This document shows, in pieces, positions 16,838-25,061 of a stretch of DNA of 64,000 nt (position 1 is the first letter of the stretch; each line of letters opens with the position of its first letter). The translations under genes and the position numbers were made by a program. The notes beneath the pieces are model-generated. The model did no database searches. It had not been told where the DNA came from and was given only the letters and a program-made list of their open reading frames with translations. Source of the stretch: Enhydrobacter aerosaccus (lineage in GTDB: Bacteria > Pseudomonadota > Alphaproteobacteria > Reyranellales > Reyranellaceae); contig NZ_FUWJ01000004.1 of assembly GCF_900167455.1 (NCBI RefSeq), positions 186,001 to 250,000 on the forward strand. Reading direction: 5' to 3'.

Positions 16838-17578
16838 TCAGCGCAGGGCGCGGGCGAGGGCGGGGGATAGGCCGATGCTCTCGACCGGCGCGGGTGCGGA
16901 GAACGGCCCGACCTTCGCCTTGGCCAGCTTTTGGCGGGCGAGGCTCTCTGCCATCGAGATCGCGCAAGCGACGCCATCGAGAAGTGGAACGTCGACGACG
17001 TCCTTCAGTTTGGCGGCAAGGCCCGCGAGTCCGGCGCCTCCCAGGATGACCACGTCGGCCCTGTCTTCGCGCACACAGGCCCGGCAGCCCTTGGCGAGCA
17101 AGGCCAACGCCGCCTTTGGCTTGCGCGCGATGTCGGCGCCGGTCGGCGCCACCGTGCGGACAGAGGCGAGCCGCGACGACAGGCCGTGGCTGGCGACGAA
17201 CTCTTCAAGCATTGGCTTCCAGCGCTCGCCGCCGGTGACGATCGAGAAGCGCTGGCCGATGGCGCAAGCCTGCAGGATGGAAGCGTCGGCCATGCCGACG
17301 ACCGGCACCTTGGCGATTTCCTTCAGGGCCGCGAGGCCGGGATCGCCAAAGCACGCCAACACCACGGCATCCTTGCGCCCCCTGTCTCGGGCCAATGCAT
17401 CGACCGCTGCGTGGCCTGCGATCGCATAGCCGACACGGGAGGCGATATAGCGCGGACCGAAGGCGCCGCTGACCGCGCGCAGGATCGTATCCTTGCCGGC
17501 GAATTCCTTCGCTGTCTTCAGCACCAGCTCCGTGATCGAGGAGGTGGTGTTTGGATTGATAAGCAGAAGTTCGGTCAT
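16838..17578 (-). CDS. Asp/Glu/hydantoin racemase family protein
   Basis: About 246 residues. INPNTTSSITELV at the start, VLACFGDPGLAALKE with one catalytic Cys, and VVILGGAGLAGLA plus PLLDGVACAISMAE in the C-terminal half are typical of the hydantoin/aspartate racemase superfamily. The catalytic pair would be the Cys of ACFGD and a second one in the C-terminal lobe (DGVAC). It could racemise hydantoins or isomerise a maleate-like acid. The gene overlaps the end of the methyladenine glycosylase gene by four bases. Confidence 0.85.
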   Translation of the reverse strand: MTELLLINPNTTSSITELVLKTAKEFAGKDTILRAVSGAFGPRYIASRVGYAIAGHAAVDALARDRGRKDAVVLACFGDPGLAALKEIAKVPVVGMADASILQACAIGQRFSIVTGGERWKPMLEEFVASHGLSSRLASVRTVAPTGADIARKPKAALALLAKGCRACVREDRADVVILGGAGLAGLAAKLKDVVDVPLLDGVACAISMAESLARQKLAKAKVGPFSAPAPVESIGLSPALARALR

Positions 17579-18291
17579 AGCTGCATGATTTCCTTCAGGC
17601 GCGCGACATCGTGATTCTCGCCGATGGACATGGCACAGATGCGCGAAACGTGTGTCATGGGCAGGCCGCTTTCTGCCTTCCAGGCATTGAGCTGGGCCTG
17701 TACCGCCTTCAGATCCTTCTTCGACGTTCCGGTGGCGCTCAGCGGCACGCCTGCATCGCGGAGGCAGAGCATGACGTCTCCCGACAGGACGAAGGCATCC
17801 CAGCCCAGGAAGCGCAGCAGGTACTGGCCGCTCCAGCCGCCGAGCCGGGAGCCGCGTTTGGCCAGCAGCTCCAGCAATCCGACCTGATCGTCCTCAGGCC
17901 AGCCCGCGAGGAACTTGCCGAAGCTGCCATGCTCGGCTGCGATTTCCGTCACGAACCTGGCATTCTCCCGCACCGAGCGAATCTTCTGCGGATTGCGAAC
18001 GATGCGCTTATCGGAGGCGAGCTTGTCCCAGAATTCGTCGGGCTGGAACAGCAGTCGCTTGGGATGGAAGGCGAGGAAAGCCTCTTCGAAGCCGGGCCAT
18101 TTCTTGTCGATCACATTCCAGACGAAGCCGGCCGAGAAGACGCGACAGGCCATCTCCGACAGCACCCGGTCATCGCCAAGGGCAGCGAGAGCCTTGCGGC
18201 TCGGCTTCCTGGGCATGAGGTTCGTCAGCGCCTTCTCGCCGCCCTTGCGCCTGGCTGCGCGCTCACGAATCGACTTGAAGGAAACCCTCGC
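17575..18291 (-). CDS. DNA-3-methyladenine glycosylase I family protein
   Basis: About 238 residues. The COG2818 pattern is visible: RVFSAGFVWNVIDKKWPGFEEAF, the DDRVLSEM segment, IVRNPQKIRSVRENARFV, GSFGKFLAGWPEDDQ and LLRFLGWDAFVLSGDV. The protein would excise 3-methyladenine from alkylated DNA. GTG 18291 gives (M)ARVSFKSIRERAARRKGG, matching family N-termini; ATG 18330 is in frame but overlaps the hydrolase gene upstream. It is close to E. coli Tag in fold but belongs to a diverged subfamily, so activity is inferred. Confidence 0.8.
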   Translation of the reverse strand, partial: ARVSFKSIRERAARRKGGEKALTNLMPRKPSRKALAALGDDRVLSEMACRVFSAGFVWNVIDKKWPGFEEAFLAFHPKRLLFQPDEFWDKLASDKRIVRNPQKIRSVRENARFVTEIAAEHGSFGKFLAGWPEDDQVGLLELLAKRGSRLGGWSGQYLLRFLGWDAFVLSGDVMLCLRDAGVPLSATGTSKKDLKAVQAQLNAWKAESGLPMTHVSRICAMSIGENHDVARLKEIMQL

Positions 18292-18295
18292 CACG

Positions 18296-19060
18296 TCAGT
18301 CGAGCCAGCCGTCGAAGAAATCGAATACACTCGCCTTGAACAGGCCGTGGCCGATCAGGGAGAAGTGGTCGCAGCCTGGCACGGTGACCGCCTTGGCGCC
18401 AGGAATGGCCTCCGCCAGACCCTGTGGCGGACCCGCGAGCTGGTCGCGCATGCCAGCGACCACGAGTGTCGGCCGGCGGATGGACCCGAGCGCATCCGGC
18501 GTGAAGGCGGAGCGCGATCCGCGTGAACAGGCGGCCAATGCCAGCCGATCTTCCTTCTGCTCGTCGGCGAACTGCCGGAAGCTCTTCAGCATCGGGTCGC
18601 TGATGTCGTCGGCCGAAGTCGCCTCCATGGCCCGGGCCATCGCTTCGGGATCGCGCGCGGGCTCGAAGAGGCGTGCTCCAACCCCCGCCAGAACCAGATG
18701 GTCGATCCGGCTGCCATCGAGCAAAGCGGCAGTCAGCGCGATATGGGCGCCCATCGAGAAGCCGAGCAGGTGGGCGCGCTCGATGCCCGCCTCATCCATC
18801 AGGGCAAAGATATCGCTCGCCATGGCCTCTCGGCTGTACTTCTCCGGCATATGCGGCTTGTCGCTTTCGCCATGGCCGCGATTGTCGAGCGCAAGGCCGC
18901 GCAAGCCTTTGGCGGCGAGCGCATCGTACCAGCCCATGCGCTTCCAGTTCTCGTACCGATTGGCGGAGAAACCATGCACGAGAACGATCGCCTTCCGAGC
19001 ATCCGGCGCACCAAACTCGTCGTAGGCCAGCGACAGCCCATCGGAGGTGAACTTAGCCAT
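18296..19060 (-). CDS. Alpha/beta fold hydrolase
   Basis: This 254-residue protein has the oxyanion-hole HGF (VLVHGFSANRYENW), ALDNRGHGESDKP, the nucleophile elbow GFSMGA, an acid Asp in VVAGMRDQLAGPP and a catalytic His in PGCDHFSLIGH. The substrate is unknown. A GGGAAAGGG stretch lies directly before ATG 19060. It is divergent from the arylsulfatase gene (86 bp) and leads the glycosylase and racemase genes in a likely operon. Confidence 0.88.
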   Translation of the reverse strand: MAKFTSDGLSLAYDEFGAPDARKAIVLVHGFSANRYENWKRMGWYDALAAKGLRGLALDNRGHGESDKPHMPEKYSREAMASDIFALMDEAGIERAHLLGFSMGAHIALTAALLDGSRIDHLVLAGVGARLFEPARDPEAMARAMEATSADDISDPMLKSFRQFADEQKEDRLALAACSRGSRSAFTPDALGSIRRPTLVVAGMRDQLAGPPQGLAEAIPGAKAVTVPGCDHFSLIGHGLFKASVFDFFDGWLD

Positions 19061-19146
19061 CCCTTTCCCTAACGCGGGCCCGGGCCAGCGACAAGGTTGA
19101 TCCAATGGGACAAGTATTGGACAAGACAGGAAACGGGAGGGGAGCG

Positions 19147-21393
19147 ATGGCGGGAAAGATCGGCAGGACAGTTGGCGAGTCACAGCCGCATTGGCCTGAG
19201 CGGCCCCAACGGCCGGCGGGCCTGAAGAAGCAGGGAGCACCGAACCTCCTGATCGTGTTGTTCGATGACGTCGGTTTCTCCGACTTCGGTTGCTACGGCT
19301 CGCCGATTGAAACGCCGACCATCGATGCGATTGCCGGCCGCGGGCTACGCTATACGGGCTTCCACACGACAGCGATGTGCTCGACCACGCGAGCCGCCTT
19401 GCTGACGGGGCGCAACCATCATTCGGTTGGCGTCGGATGCCTCGCCAATTTCGATTCTGGCTATCCCGGCTACAGGGGCAAGATTGCACGCGAAGCCGGG
19501 ACGCTGGCGGAAATGCTTCGCCCGCACGGTTATCGCAACTACATGCTCGGCAAGTGGCATGTGACGCCTCTGACCGAGTCCGGTGCGACAGGCCCCTTCG
19601 ATGGCTGGCCGCTGGGGCGCGGCTTCGATCGCTACTACGGGTTCATGGATGCCGAGACCGACCAGTATGCGCCGGAGCTGGTGCGGGACAATACGCCGGT
19701 CGATCCGCCAGGTACCTTCGCCACGGGTTACCACCTGACGGCCGACTTGGTCGATCAGGGCATCCGTTATATCGCCGATCATGTCGCCGATGACGCGAAC
19801 GTGCCTTGGCTCACCTGGCTTGCCTTTGGCGCCTGTCATGCCCCGCATCAGGCGCCGTTCGATCTGATCCGCAAGTACGATGCCGTCTTTGCCGAAGGCT
19901 GGGATCTCGAACGCGATCGTCGGCTCGCGCGCCAGAAGGAGATGGGCATCGTACCGAAAGATACGCGCCTGCCGCCGCGCAACGACATGGTCCGGCCGTG
20001 GTCGGAACTGCCGGACGGCGAGCGCAAGCTCTATACGCGCCTGCAGGCCGCCTATGCGGCCATGCTCGATCACGCCGATCGGCATCTGGCCAGGCTGGTG
20101 AAGTTTCTCGAGGAGGCGGGCCAGCTCGACAATACGATGATCGTGGTCATGTCCGACAACGGCGCCAGCCAGGAGGGCGGTCCGTTCGGCATGGTCAACG
20201 CCATGGGCCCCTACAATCTGCGCCGCGAGCCGCTTGAGGAGAAAATCGACCGCATCGACGATATCGGCGGACCCGACACGCATTCCAACTTTCCACTTGG
20301 TTGGGCGATGGCCTCGAACACGCCGCTGCGCCGCTACAAGCAGAACACGCATGGCGGCGGAATTCGCGACCCTCTGGTGATGTCGTGGCCCAAGGGACTG
20401 ACGGCGCGCGGCGAGCTGCGTCCTCAGTTCTGTCATGCCGCCGATCTGGTGCCGACTCTTCTCGACGTCGTGGGCGTGACGGCGCCCGATGTCATCAACG
20501 GTGTGCCGCAGATGCCCATCGAGGGGACGAGCTTCGCGGCAAGTCTGGAAGATGCTGGCAGTCCATCGAAGTCCTCACCGCAATACTTCGAAATGTTCGG
20601 CCATCGCGGCCTATGGAAGGATGGCTGGAAGGCGGTGGCATTCCATCCGCCGGGAACGGATTTCGACAAGGATCAGTGGGAACTCTATCACCTCGATCGC
20701 GACTTCAGTGAAACCGATGACCTCGCCCAGCGCGAGCCGGAACGCCTGAAGGCCATGATCGAGGCGTGGTGGCACCAGGCCGAGCGCTACAAGGTGTTGC
20801 CGCTCGACGATCGCTTCGGGCCGCGCTTTTCCGACAACGCCAAGCGGTTCCATGGTCCCCGCAACCGCTTCGTATTCCATGCCGGCATGGGGCATGTGCC
20901 GACCGACGTGGCGCCCGATGTCCGCAGTCGCACCTACACCATCGAGGCCGATGCGCGCATTGATGGAGCGACTACGGAGGGGGTCCTGATTGCGCATGGC
21001 GATATGACTTCCGGCTATTCGCTCTACATCAAGGACAACCGCCTGACCTACGACATGAACGTAGGTGGCGTGCACCATGTCGCGATCTCTGACCGGCCCG
21101 TTCCTGCCGGCAATCGCCGCCTCGGGGTGCGCATGCGGCGCAGCAAGGGGCTCAATATCGCGACCCTACTGATCGACGGCGAGCCTGCCGGCGCAATCGA
21201 GACCCAGCTCGGCTTCATCAGTTTCATTTCATGGTCCGGTCTCGATATTGGCCGCGATCGCGGCAGTCCGGTCTCGCATTACGAGGCGCCGTTCGCCTTC
21301 ACTGGCAAGCTGCGCAAGGTGACCGTCGTTCTGGACGACGATCAGGCGCTCGACAGTGACTCGGCGGCCTCCGCCGCCGTCGCCCGCGAATAA
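19147..21393 (+). CDS. Arylsulfatase (large sulfatase family)
   Basis: About 748 residues. The metal-binding Asp40-Asp41 lies in LIVLFDDVGFSDFGCYGSP. The formylglycine site is CSTTRAALLTGRN (Cys78), with GKWHVTP, CHAPHQAPFD, VVMSDNGASQEGG and TLLDVVGVTAPD further on. The enzyme hydrolyses sulfate esters after Cys78 is converted to formylglycine. The third motif position is Thr, where Pro or Ala is canonical. ATG 19147 has a strong GGAGG; an ATG at 19105 is in frame. No signal peptide is seen. A C-terminal ~200-residue jelly-roll-like region follows, as in other ~750-residue sulfatases. Confidence 0.88.
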   Translation: MAGKIGRTVGESQPHWPERPQRPAGLKKQGAPNLLIVLFDDVGFSDFGCYGSPIETPTIDAIAGRGLRYTGFHTTAMCSTTRAALLTGRNHHSVGVGCLANFDSGYPGYRGKIAREAGTLAEMLRPHGYRNYMLGKWHVTPLTESGATGPFDGWPLGRGFDRYYGFMDAETDQYAPELVRDNTPVDPPGTFATGYHLTADLVDQGIRYIADHVADDANVPWLTWLAFGACHAPHQAPFDLIRKYDAVFAEGWDLERDRRLARQKEMGIVPKDTRLPPRNDMVRPWSELPDGERKLYTRLQAAYAAMLDHADRHLARLVKFLEEAGQLDNTMIVVMSDNGASQEGGPFGMVNAMGPYNLRREPLEEKIDRIDDIGGPDTHSNFPLGWAMASNTPLRRYKQNTHGGGIRDPLVMSWPKGLTARGELRPQFCHAADLVPTLLDVVGVTAPDVINGVPQMPIEGTSFAASLEDAGSPSKSSPQYFEMFGHRGLWKDGWKAVAFHPPGTDFDKDQWELYHLDRDFSETDDLAQREPERLKAMIEAWWHQAERYKVLPLDDRFGPRFSDNAKRFHGPRNRFVFHAGMGHVPTDVAPDVRSRTYTIEADARIDGATTEGVLIAHGDMTSGYSLYIKDNRLTYDMNVGGVHHVAISDRPVPAGNRRLGVRMRRSKGLNIATLLIDGEPAGAIETQLGFISFISWSGLDIGRDRGSPVSHYEAPFAFTGKLRKVTVVLDDDQALDSDSAASAAVARE

Positions 21394-21512
21394 CACGCGG
21401 GCGACCGCCCTCGGTTCCTCCGTCGTGATGCTCGGACTTCGCCGGTTCGCGCTCTACGGATGTCGCCTGAGGCTTCGGCGCAGAGTGCGGAATCGTACGA
21501 GTTTTCACATGC

Positions 21513-21536
21513 TGTGATCGATTCGAGGCACTGTCA
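21513..21536 (+). promoter_or_regulatory. Conserved upstream element, copy 1
   Basis: TGTGATCGATTCGAGGCACT... at 21513 closely matches TGTGACCGATTCGAGACCGT... at 54128. Both lie 84-86 bp upstream of paralogous small membrane-protein genes, and a second matching patch (GAAAATGGCTCACC versus GGAATTTGCTCACC) lies between element and gene. It may be a promoter or regulator site; its function is unknown. Confidence 0.5.
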
Positions 21537-21598
21537 TTTGTCACTTCTGCGTCTGCAGAAAATGGCTCACCTTCGCCGCAGGGTTGTGGGAGTGGGTG

Positions 21599-21910
21599 AT
21601 GACGAGTGTTCTTGTCGAAAGAGACATGCCCTCGCCGCTTGATCAGGTCGATGCCGACCTGAGCGATGCACCAAGCGCTTCCGACAGCAGGTCTTCAACT
21701 CCTCACGAAGTGATCTGGCTTTGGATCCTGAGGGTTCTGCTGCCAGTGTTGGCCATACTGTCAGGCCGGGTGCTCTATTGGATCTGGTTCGACAATCCCT
21801 ATGGCGGGATCAATTGGTACGATATCGTCGGAGGCATTGCCCTGGCTCTCTGTACCATCATCGTCAGCCTGTGGGCCGTCGGCAGCTGGTGTTCCAAGAG
21901 CGTGGCTTGA
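21599..21910 (+). CDS. Small two-TM membrane protein, paralogue of the one at 54212
   Basis: This 103-residue protein has a ~35-residue Ser/Asp-rich N-terminus and two hydrophobic segments (VIWLWILRVLLPVLAILSG and IVGGIALALCTIIVSLWAV). They are joined by the short loop LYWIWFDNPYGGINWYD. The paralogue shares ILYWIWFDSAYGLTGWPAIV and a similar C-terminus. No known family is recognised. GGGAG precedes the ATG. The gene stands at the left end of the stress island. Confidence 0.65.
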   Translation: MTSVLVERDMPSPLDQVDADLSDAPSASDSRSSTPHEVIWLWILRVLLPVLAILSGRVLYWIWFDNPYGGINWYDIVGGIALALCTIIVSLWAVGSWCSKSVA

Positions 21911-21988
21911 GACGATATCGCTCTCGCGACACATACGGATTGGAACCGGTACCGTCGCAGCTCGTTCCAAGCCCGCAAGGAGAGCCGG

Positions 21989-22594
21989 ATGTCGTTTGCC
22001 GAGGATGCCAAGCGCGTTGCGGAACGTTTGACAGGGATCGGACGCCCCTCAGACGGCGAGTTGAAGCGTCTGCTGCGCACGGTCGAACCGCAGACATTCT
22101 CGTTTAAGGACGACGGGGAGACGCCGAACAATCCGGCCTTGCCGATGCTATATTATCCGAACGCCGTTGCGCTGCCCTCGGACTTCGACCCGGCGGCCGT
22201 GTTGGAGAAGATCTTCGATGGCAACGGCTGGAGCAACGGGATCTTCGATTTCCTCCACTTTCACACCCAGGTGCACGAGGTTCTGGGCATCGCCCGCGGA
22301 CATGCCACCGTCCGTTTCGGGGGCGGCACAGGCTGCACCGTGACCGTGAAGGCAGGTGACGTGGTTGTGCTTCCGGCCGGGACAGGGCATCAGCGCGTCG
22401 CTCCGGCTGAAGATCTGCTTGTCGTCGGTGCCTATCCGCCAGAGGGACGATATGACCAACAGGAGCCTGGAAATCTGGATCACGACGCAGCGCTTGCCCG
22501 CATCCGCTCGGTCGCCGTCCCAGGGACTGATCCTGTCTATGGCCCGAATGGACCTCTCCGTCGCCTGTGGACGCAGAACGGCGCGGCGAGCTGA
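21989..22594 (+). CDS. Cupin domain protein
   Basis: This 201-residue protein has a single cupin barrel. HFHTQVHEVLGIARGHATVRFGG is motif 1, with His and Glu metal ligands, and GDVVVLPAGTGHQRV is motif 2, with the distal His. It resembles the YjlB-type cupins, whose function is unknown. GGAG lies just upstream of ATG 21989. It converges on the DUF4142 gene, with a GC-rich hairpin between them. Confidence 0.85.
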   Translation: MSFAEDAKRVAERLTGIGRPSDGELKRLLRTVEPQTFSFKDDGETPNNPALPMLYYPNAVALPSDFDPAAVLEKIFDGNGWSNGIFDFLHFHTQVHEVLGIARGHATVRFGGGTGCTVTVKAGDVVVLPAGTGHQRVAPAEDLLVVGAYPPEGRYDQQEPGNLDHDAALARIRSVAVPGTDPVYGPNGPLRRLWTQNGAAS

Positions 22595-22606
22595 AGCCAC
22601 CGCGCC
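22580..22606. terminator. Possible GC-rich terminator hairpin
   Basis: GGCGCGG (22580-22586) pairs with CCGCGCC (22600-22606) across a 13-nt loop at the end of the cupin gene, in the gap to the convergent DUF4142 gene. There is no clear T-tract, so confidence is low. Confidence 0.35.
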
Positions 22607-22625
22607 GCCTGCTTGACTGTCTCTG

Positions 22626-23156
22626 CTATTTGTCGAGATCCTGCGCCATCTTCAGATGTTCCTGGAGCTTGGGCAGCGTCTCGCCAGCGAACGTCTTCAA
22701 GTCGGCGTTATCACCGCCCTTGGCGTAACGCTGATACAGGGATACCGCGTCTTTGTGGGCGGAAACCTGCATGTCTTCATATTGCTTCGTGAAGTCCTTG
22801 CCATTCAGCCCCTTGAGCTTGTCGAGCTTGGCCTGATGGCTTTTATCCAGCGTGCTGGGCATGTCCACCTTGACCTTCCCGCCGGTGACCAGTTGCTTGA
22901 GCTTGTCGGATGTCTCGGTGTGATCCTTGATCATCTGCTCGGCAAAGGTCTTGTCCTTGGTGTCGCCCTTGGTCGCCACCAGCTGGCTGGACTGGATTTC
23001 CAGCATGTCGCTATTCACCGCTTCGGTCACGAAGTCCTGCGTTGTCGGGGTGATTCCGAGCGTGGAATTGACACCGGTCTTCTCTGCGATGGACTGTGAG
23101 TAGGCTGGCGTTGCCAGCAGGACGACTGCGGCCCCGGCGAGAAGCATGTTCTTCAT
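22626..23156 (-). CDS. Exported DUF4142 family protein
   Basis: This 176-residue protein has a signal peptide (MKNMLLAGAAVVLLATPAYS). The helical ferritin-like DUF4142 region includes TTQDFVTEAVNSDMLEIQSSQLV, FAEQMIKDHTETSDKL and LPKLQEHLKMAQDL. Family members are periplasmic, often stress-induced, with unknown biochemical function. A TGACCTCC complement (GGAGGTCA) gives a ribosome-binding site. It precedes Ku and the small ORF on the same strand only after a ~90 bp gap. Confidence 0.87.
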   Translation of the reverse strand: MKNMLLAGAAVVLLATPAYSQSIAEKTGVNSTLGITPTTQDFVTEAVNSDMLEIQSSQLVATKGDTKDKTFAEQMIKDHTETSDKLKQLVTGGKVKVDMPSTLDKSHQAKLDKLKGLNGKDFTKQYEDMQVSAHKDAVSLYQRYAKGGDNADLKTFAGETLPKLQEHLKMAQDLDK

Positions 23157-23246
23157 GTTGACCTCCGCTCGCTGACTGAAGTTGCTCCCGGCTAACGGTG
23201 CGGCCGGTTAGGAAGTTGCCGAGTACTTGCGGAGGATCTGAGCCGG

Positions 23247-23453
23247 TCAGGTGGTTGCGCCTCTCGGTCCGCGCTCAGGCTTCGGTCCCTTCACATCCGC
23301 ATTCTGGCTCCCCGGGATACTCGCTCCACCGTCGTCGCGGGTGGTCTTGGGGGCCTTCTTCGTTTTGCGCTCTTCCTGTTGACCGGGCGGGCCGCCCCCC
23401 GGGTTGAGGCGCTCGTATTCCTTTTCGGGGGAAGACGTCGGAGATTTACCCAT
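23247..23453 (-). CDS. Small basic, disordered protein next to Ku
   Basis: The 68-residue product is hydrophilic and proline/glycine rich (LNPGGGPPGQQEERKTKKAPKTT). It begins two bases after the Ku stop codon, so it is probably translated from the Ku message. No family is recognised. It could be a spurious reading frame, but the tight spacing and low-complexity charged character resemble small proteins seen next to Ku and LigD genes. GTG 23459 is an alternative start. Confidence 0.45.
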   Translation of the reverse strand: MGKSPTSSPEKEYERLNPGGGPPGQQEERKTKKAPKTTRDDGGASIPGSQNADVKGPKPERGPRGATT

Positions 23454-23455
23454 GA

Positions 23456-24322
23456 TCACGCTGCCCTTCGACGGTTCGGTTTCCTTTTCGATGCTCCAGT
23501 CTTTGCTTTTGATGCCGCAAAACGCTCCGCTCGTTCGCGGGAGGCACCCCCAGCTTTCAGGCTGTTGCGTAGCGCCTCCATGAGATCAACCACTTTCGTG
23601 TCGTCGTTGGCGGGCTTGGCAGGTCGGATGGGCCGGCCTTTGCGTTTCTCTTCAATCAAAGCCCGAAGCGCCTCTTCATAGCGGTCCTCGAACTCCGACG
23701 GGTCAAACGAGCCGGACTGCTGGTCGATGATCCTTTCGGCAATGTCGAGCATCCGCGGGTCTGCCTTGGGAAGTTCGGGGTGGGGCACCGCCTCGAGACC
23801 GCGCACCTCGTCGGCCATGCGCAGTGTCGTCAAGACGAGTCCCTCACGTTCGATCTCGATCGCGCAAATACGTTCGCGGCCGTTCATCACGAGTCGTCCG
23901 ATCGCCACCATCTTCTTGTGCTCCATCGCCTCGCGGATGACGGCAAAAGCCTCGATGCCCGTCTTGCTGGCGGGAACCAGATGGAAAGGCATGTCCCAAT
24001 ACAGACGGTCGATCGTGGTGCGGGGCACGAACTTCTCGATGTCGATGACGCGCGTCGACTCGAGCTTCACGGCGGTGAAGTCTTCCTTGTCCAACAGGAC
24101 ATATTCGCCTTTCGCAACTTCGAAGCCCTTCACCAGATCGGCGCGCGCGACCTCTTCACCAGTCCCGGCATCGACCGTCTTCATTCTGATGCGATTGTTG
24201 GTTTCCGGGTTGATCAGGTTGAAGCGGATGGTCTGTGCTTCGCTGGTCGCGGTGTACAGTGCCACCGGGCAGGTGACCAGCGACAGGCGCAAATGACCTT
24301 CCCACGACGGCCGCGCTGCCAT
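23456..24322 (-). CDS. ku: Ku protein for non-homologous end joining
   Basis: This 288-residue protein is a typical bacterial Ku core: WEGHLRLSLVTCPVALYTA at the N-terminus, FEVAKGEYVLLDKEDF, DRLYWDMPFHLVPA, IGRLVMNGRERICAIE, then a basic Lys/Arg/Ala-rich tail (SKAKTGASKRKPNRRR). It forms a homodimeric ring on broken DNA ends and recruits the ligase LigD. No LigD gene is in this window. It is divergent from the pyrophosphatase gene. The placement within a stress island is typical of alphaproteobacterial Ku genes. Confidence 0.93.
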   Translation of the reverse strand: MAARPSWEGHLRLSLVTCPVALYTATSEAQTIRFNLINPETNNRIRMKTVDAGTGEEVARADLVKGFEVAKGEYVLLDKEDFTAVKLESTRVIDIEKFVPRTTIDRLYWDMPFHLVPASKTGIEAFAVIREAMEHKKMVAIGRLVMNGRERICAIEIEREGLVLTTLRMADEVRGLEAVPHPELPKADPRMLDIAERIIDQQSGSFDPSEFEDRYEEALRALIEEKRKGRPIRPAKPANDDTKVVDLMEALRNSLKAGGASRERAERFAASKAKTGASKRKPNRRRAA

Positions 24323-24488
24323 GACAAATCCTCGTAAGGGCGAGTTGGTTGTTCCAGCGCGGATTCAACAGCCCTCCATGCCCGCGCGTTGCCGCGGCAA
24401 AGAGCTTTCAAGATCTAGAGGGTCGTTCTCCTTTCAGTCTCCCAACCCAAGGGTGCAACGTCGCTCGAAGACGCTCGTTCATGAGTGC

Positions 24489-25061
24489 ATGCCCCGTTTG
24501 AAGAAATCCCAGGCACGTCTCCTGTTCCTGCCGGCATGCAAGTCCGGTTCCGATGAAGTCAACGTCGTCGTCGAAACCTCCCGGGGAAGCCCCCACAAAT
24601 ACAAGTACGACCCCGCCGTTAATGCCTTGCGCCTCTCGTCCGTGTTGGGCGAAGGCATGGTCTTTCCCTATGATTTCGGCTTCGTTCCCTCGACCCTTGG
24701 TGCCGACGGCGATCCTCTCGATGTGTTGTTGATGCTCGACCACGCCGCATCCTCGGGAATCATAGCGTCCGCACGCCTGATTGGCGTGCTGGAGATACGA
24801 CAGCGGACGGCCACGGAGGGATGGAAGCGCAACGACCGGTTTCTCGCCGTGGGCACCCAGAGCCGCACCTTGCGCGACCTGAAAGACCTTGCGGAGCTGC
24901 CGGGGCGTGAACTCGAAGAGCTGGAGGCCTTCTTTACTCGCTATGCTGGCCTCAACGGCAAGGAGCTCGAGGTTCTGGAGCGCAAAGGGCCTCGTCGAGC
25001 TCATCGCCTGCTGAAGGTTGGCGAAAAGCTGTTCGATCGCACCTACCAGCCACGCAAATGA
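24489..25061 (+). CDS. Inorganic pyrophosphatase family protein
   Basis: This 190-residue protein has the family I soluble pyrophosphatase core: VNVVVETSRGSPHKYKYD, FPYDFGFVPSTLGADGDPLDVL with Asp73, Asp75 and Asp78 as metal ligands, and a VGTQSRTLRDL segment. The C-terminal part differs from housekeeping Ppa, so this may be a secondary, stress-related enzyme. The start ATG 24489 follows from the family N-terminus; an in-frame ATG at 24321 would need a 56-residue extension. The stop overlaps the next gene by four bases. Confidence 0.8.
   Translation: MPRLKKSQARLLFLPACKSGSDEVNVVVETSRGSPHKYKYDPAVNALRLSSVLGEGMVFPYDFGFVPSTLGADGDPLDVLLMLDHAASSGIIASARLIGVLEIRQRTATEGWKRNDRFLAVGTQSRTLRDLKDLAELPGRELEELEAFFTRYAGLNGKELEVLERKGPRRAHRLLKVGEKLFDRTYQPRK

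Noticed and set aside
19105..19147. Earlier start for the arylsulfatase at 19105
   Set aside because: The strong GGAGG lies before ATG 19147 and the extra 14 residues show no family similarity.
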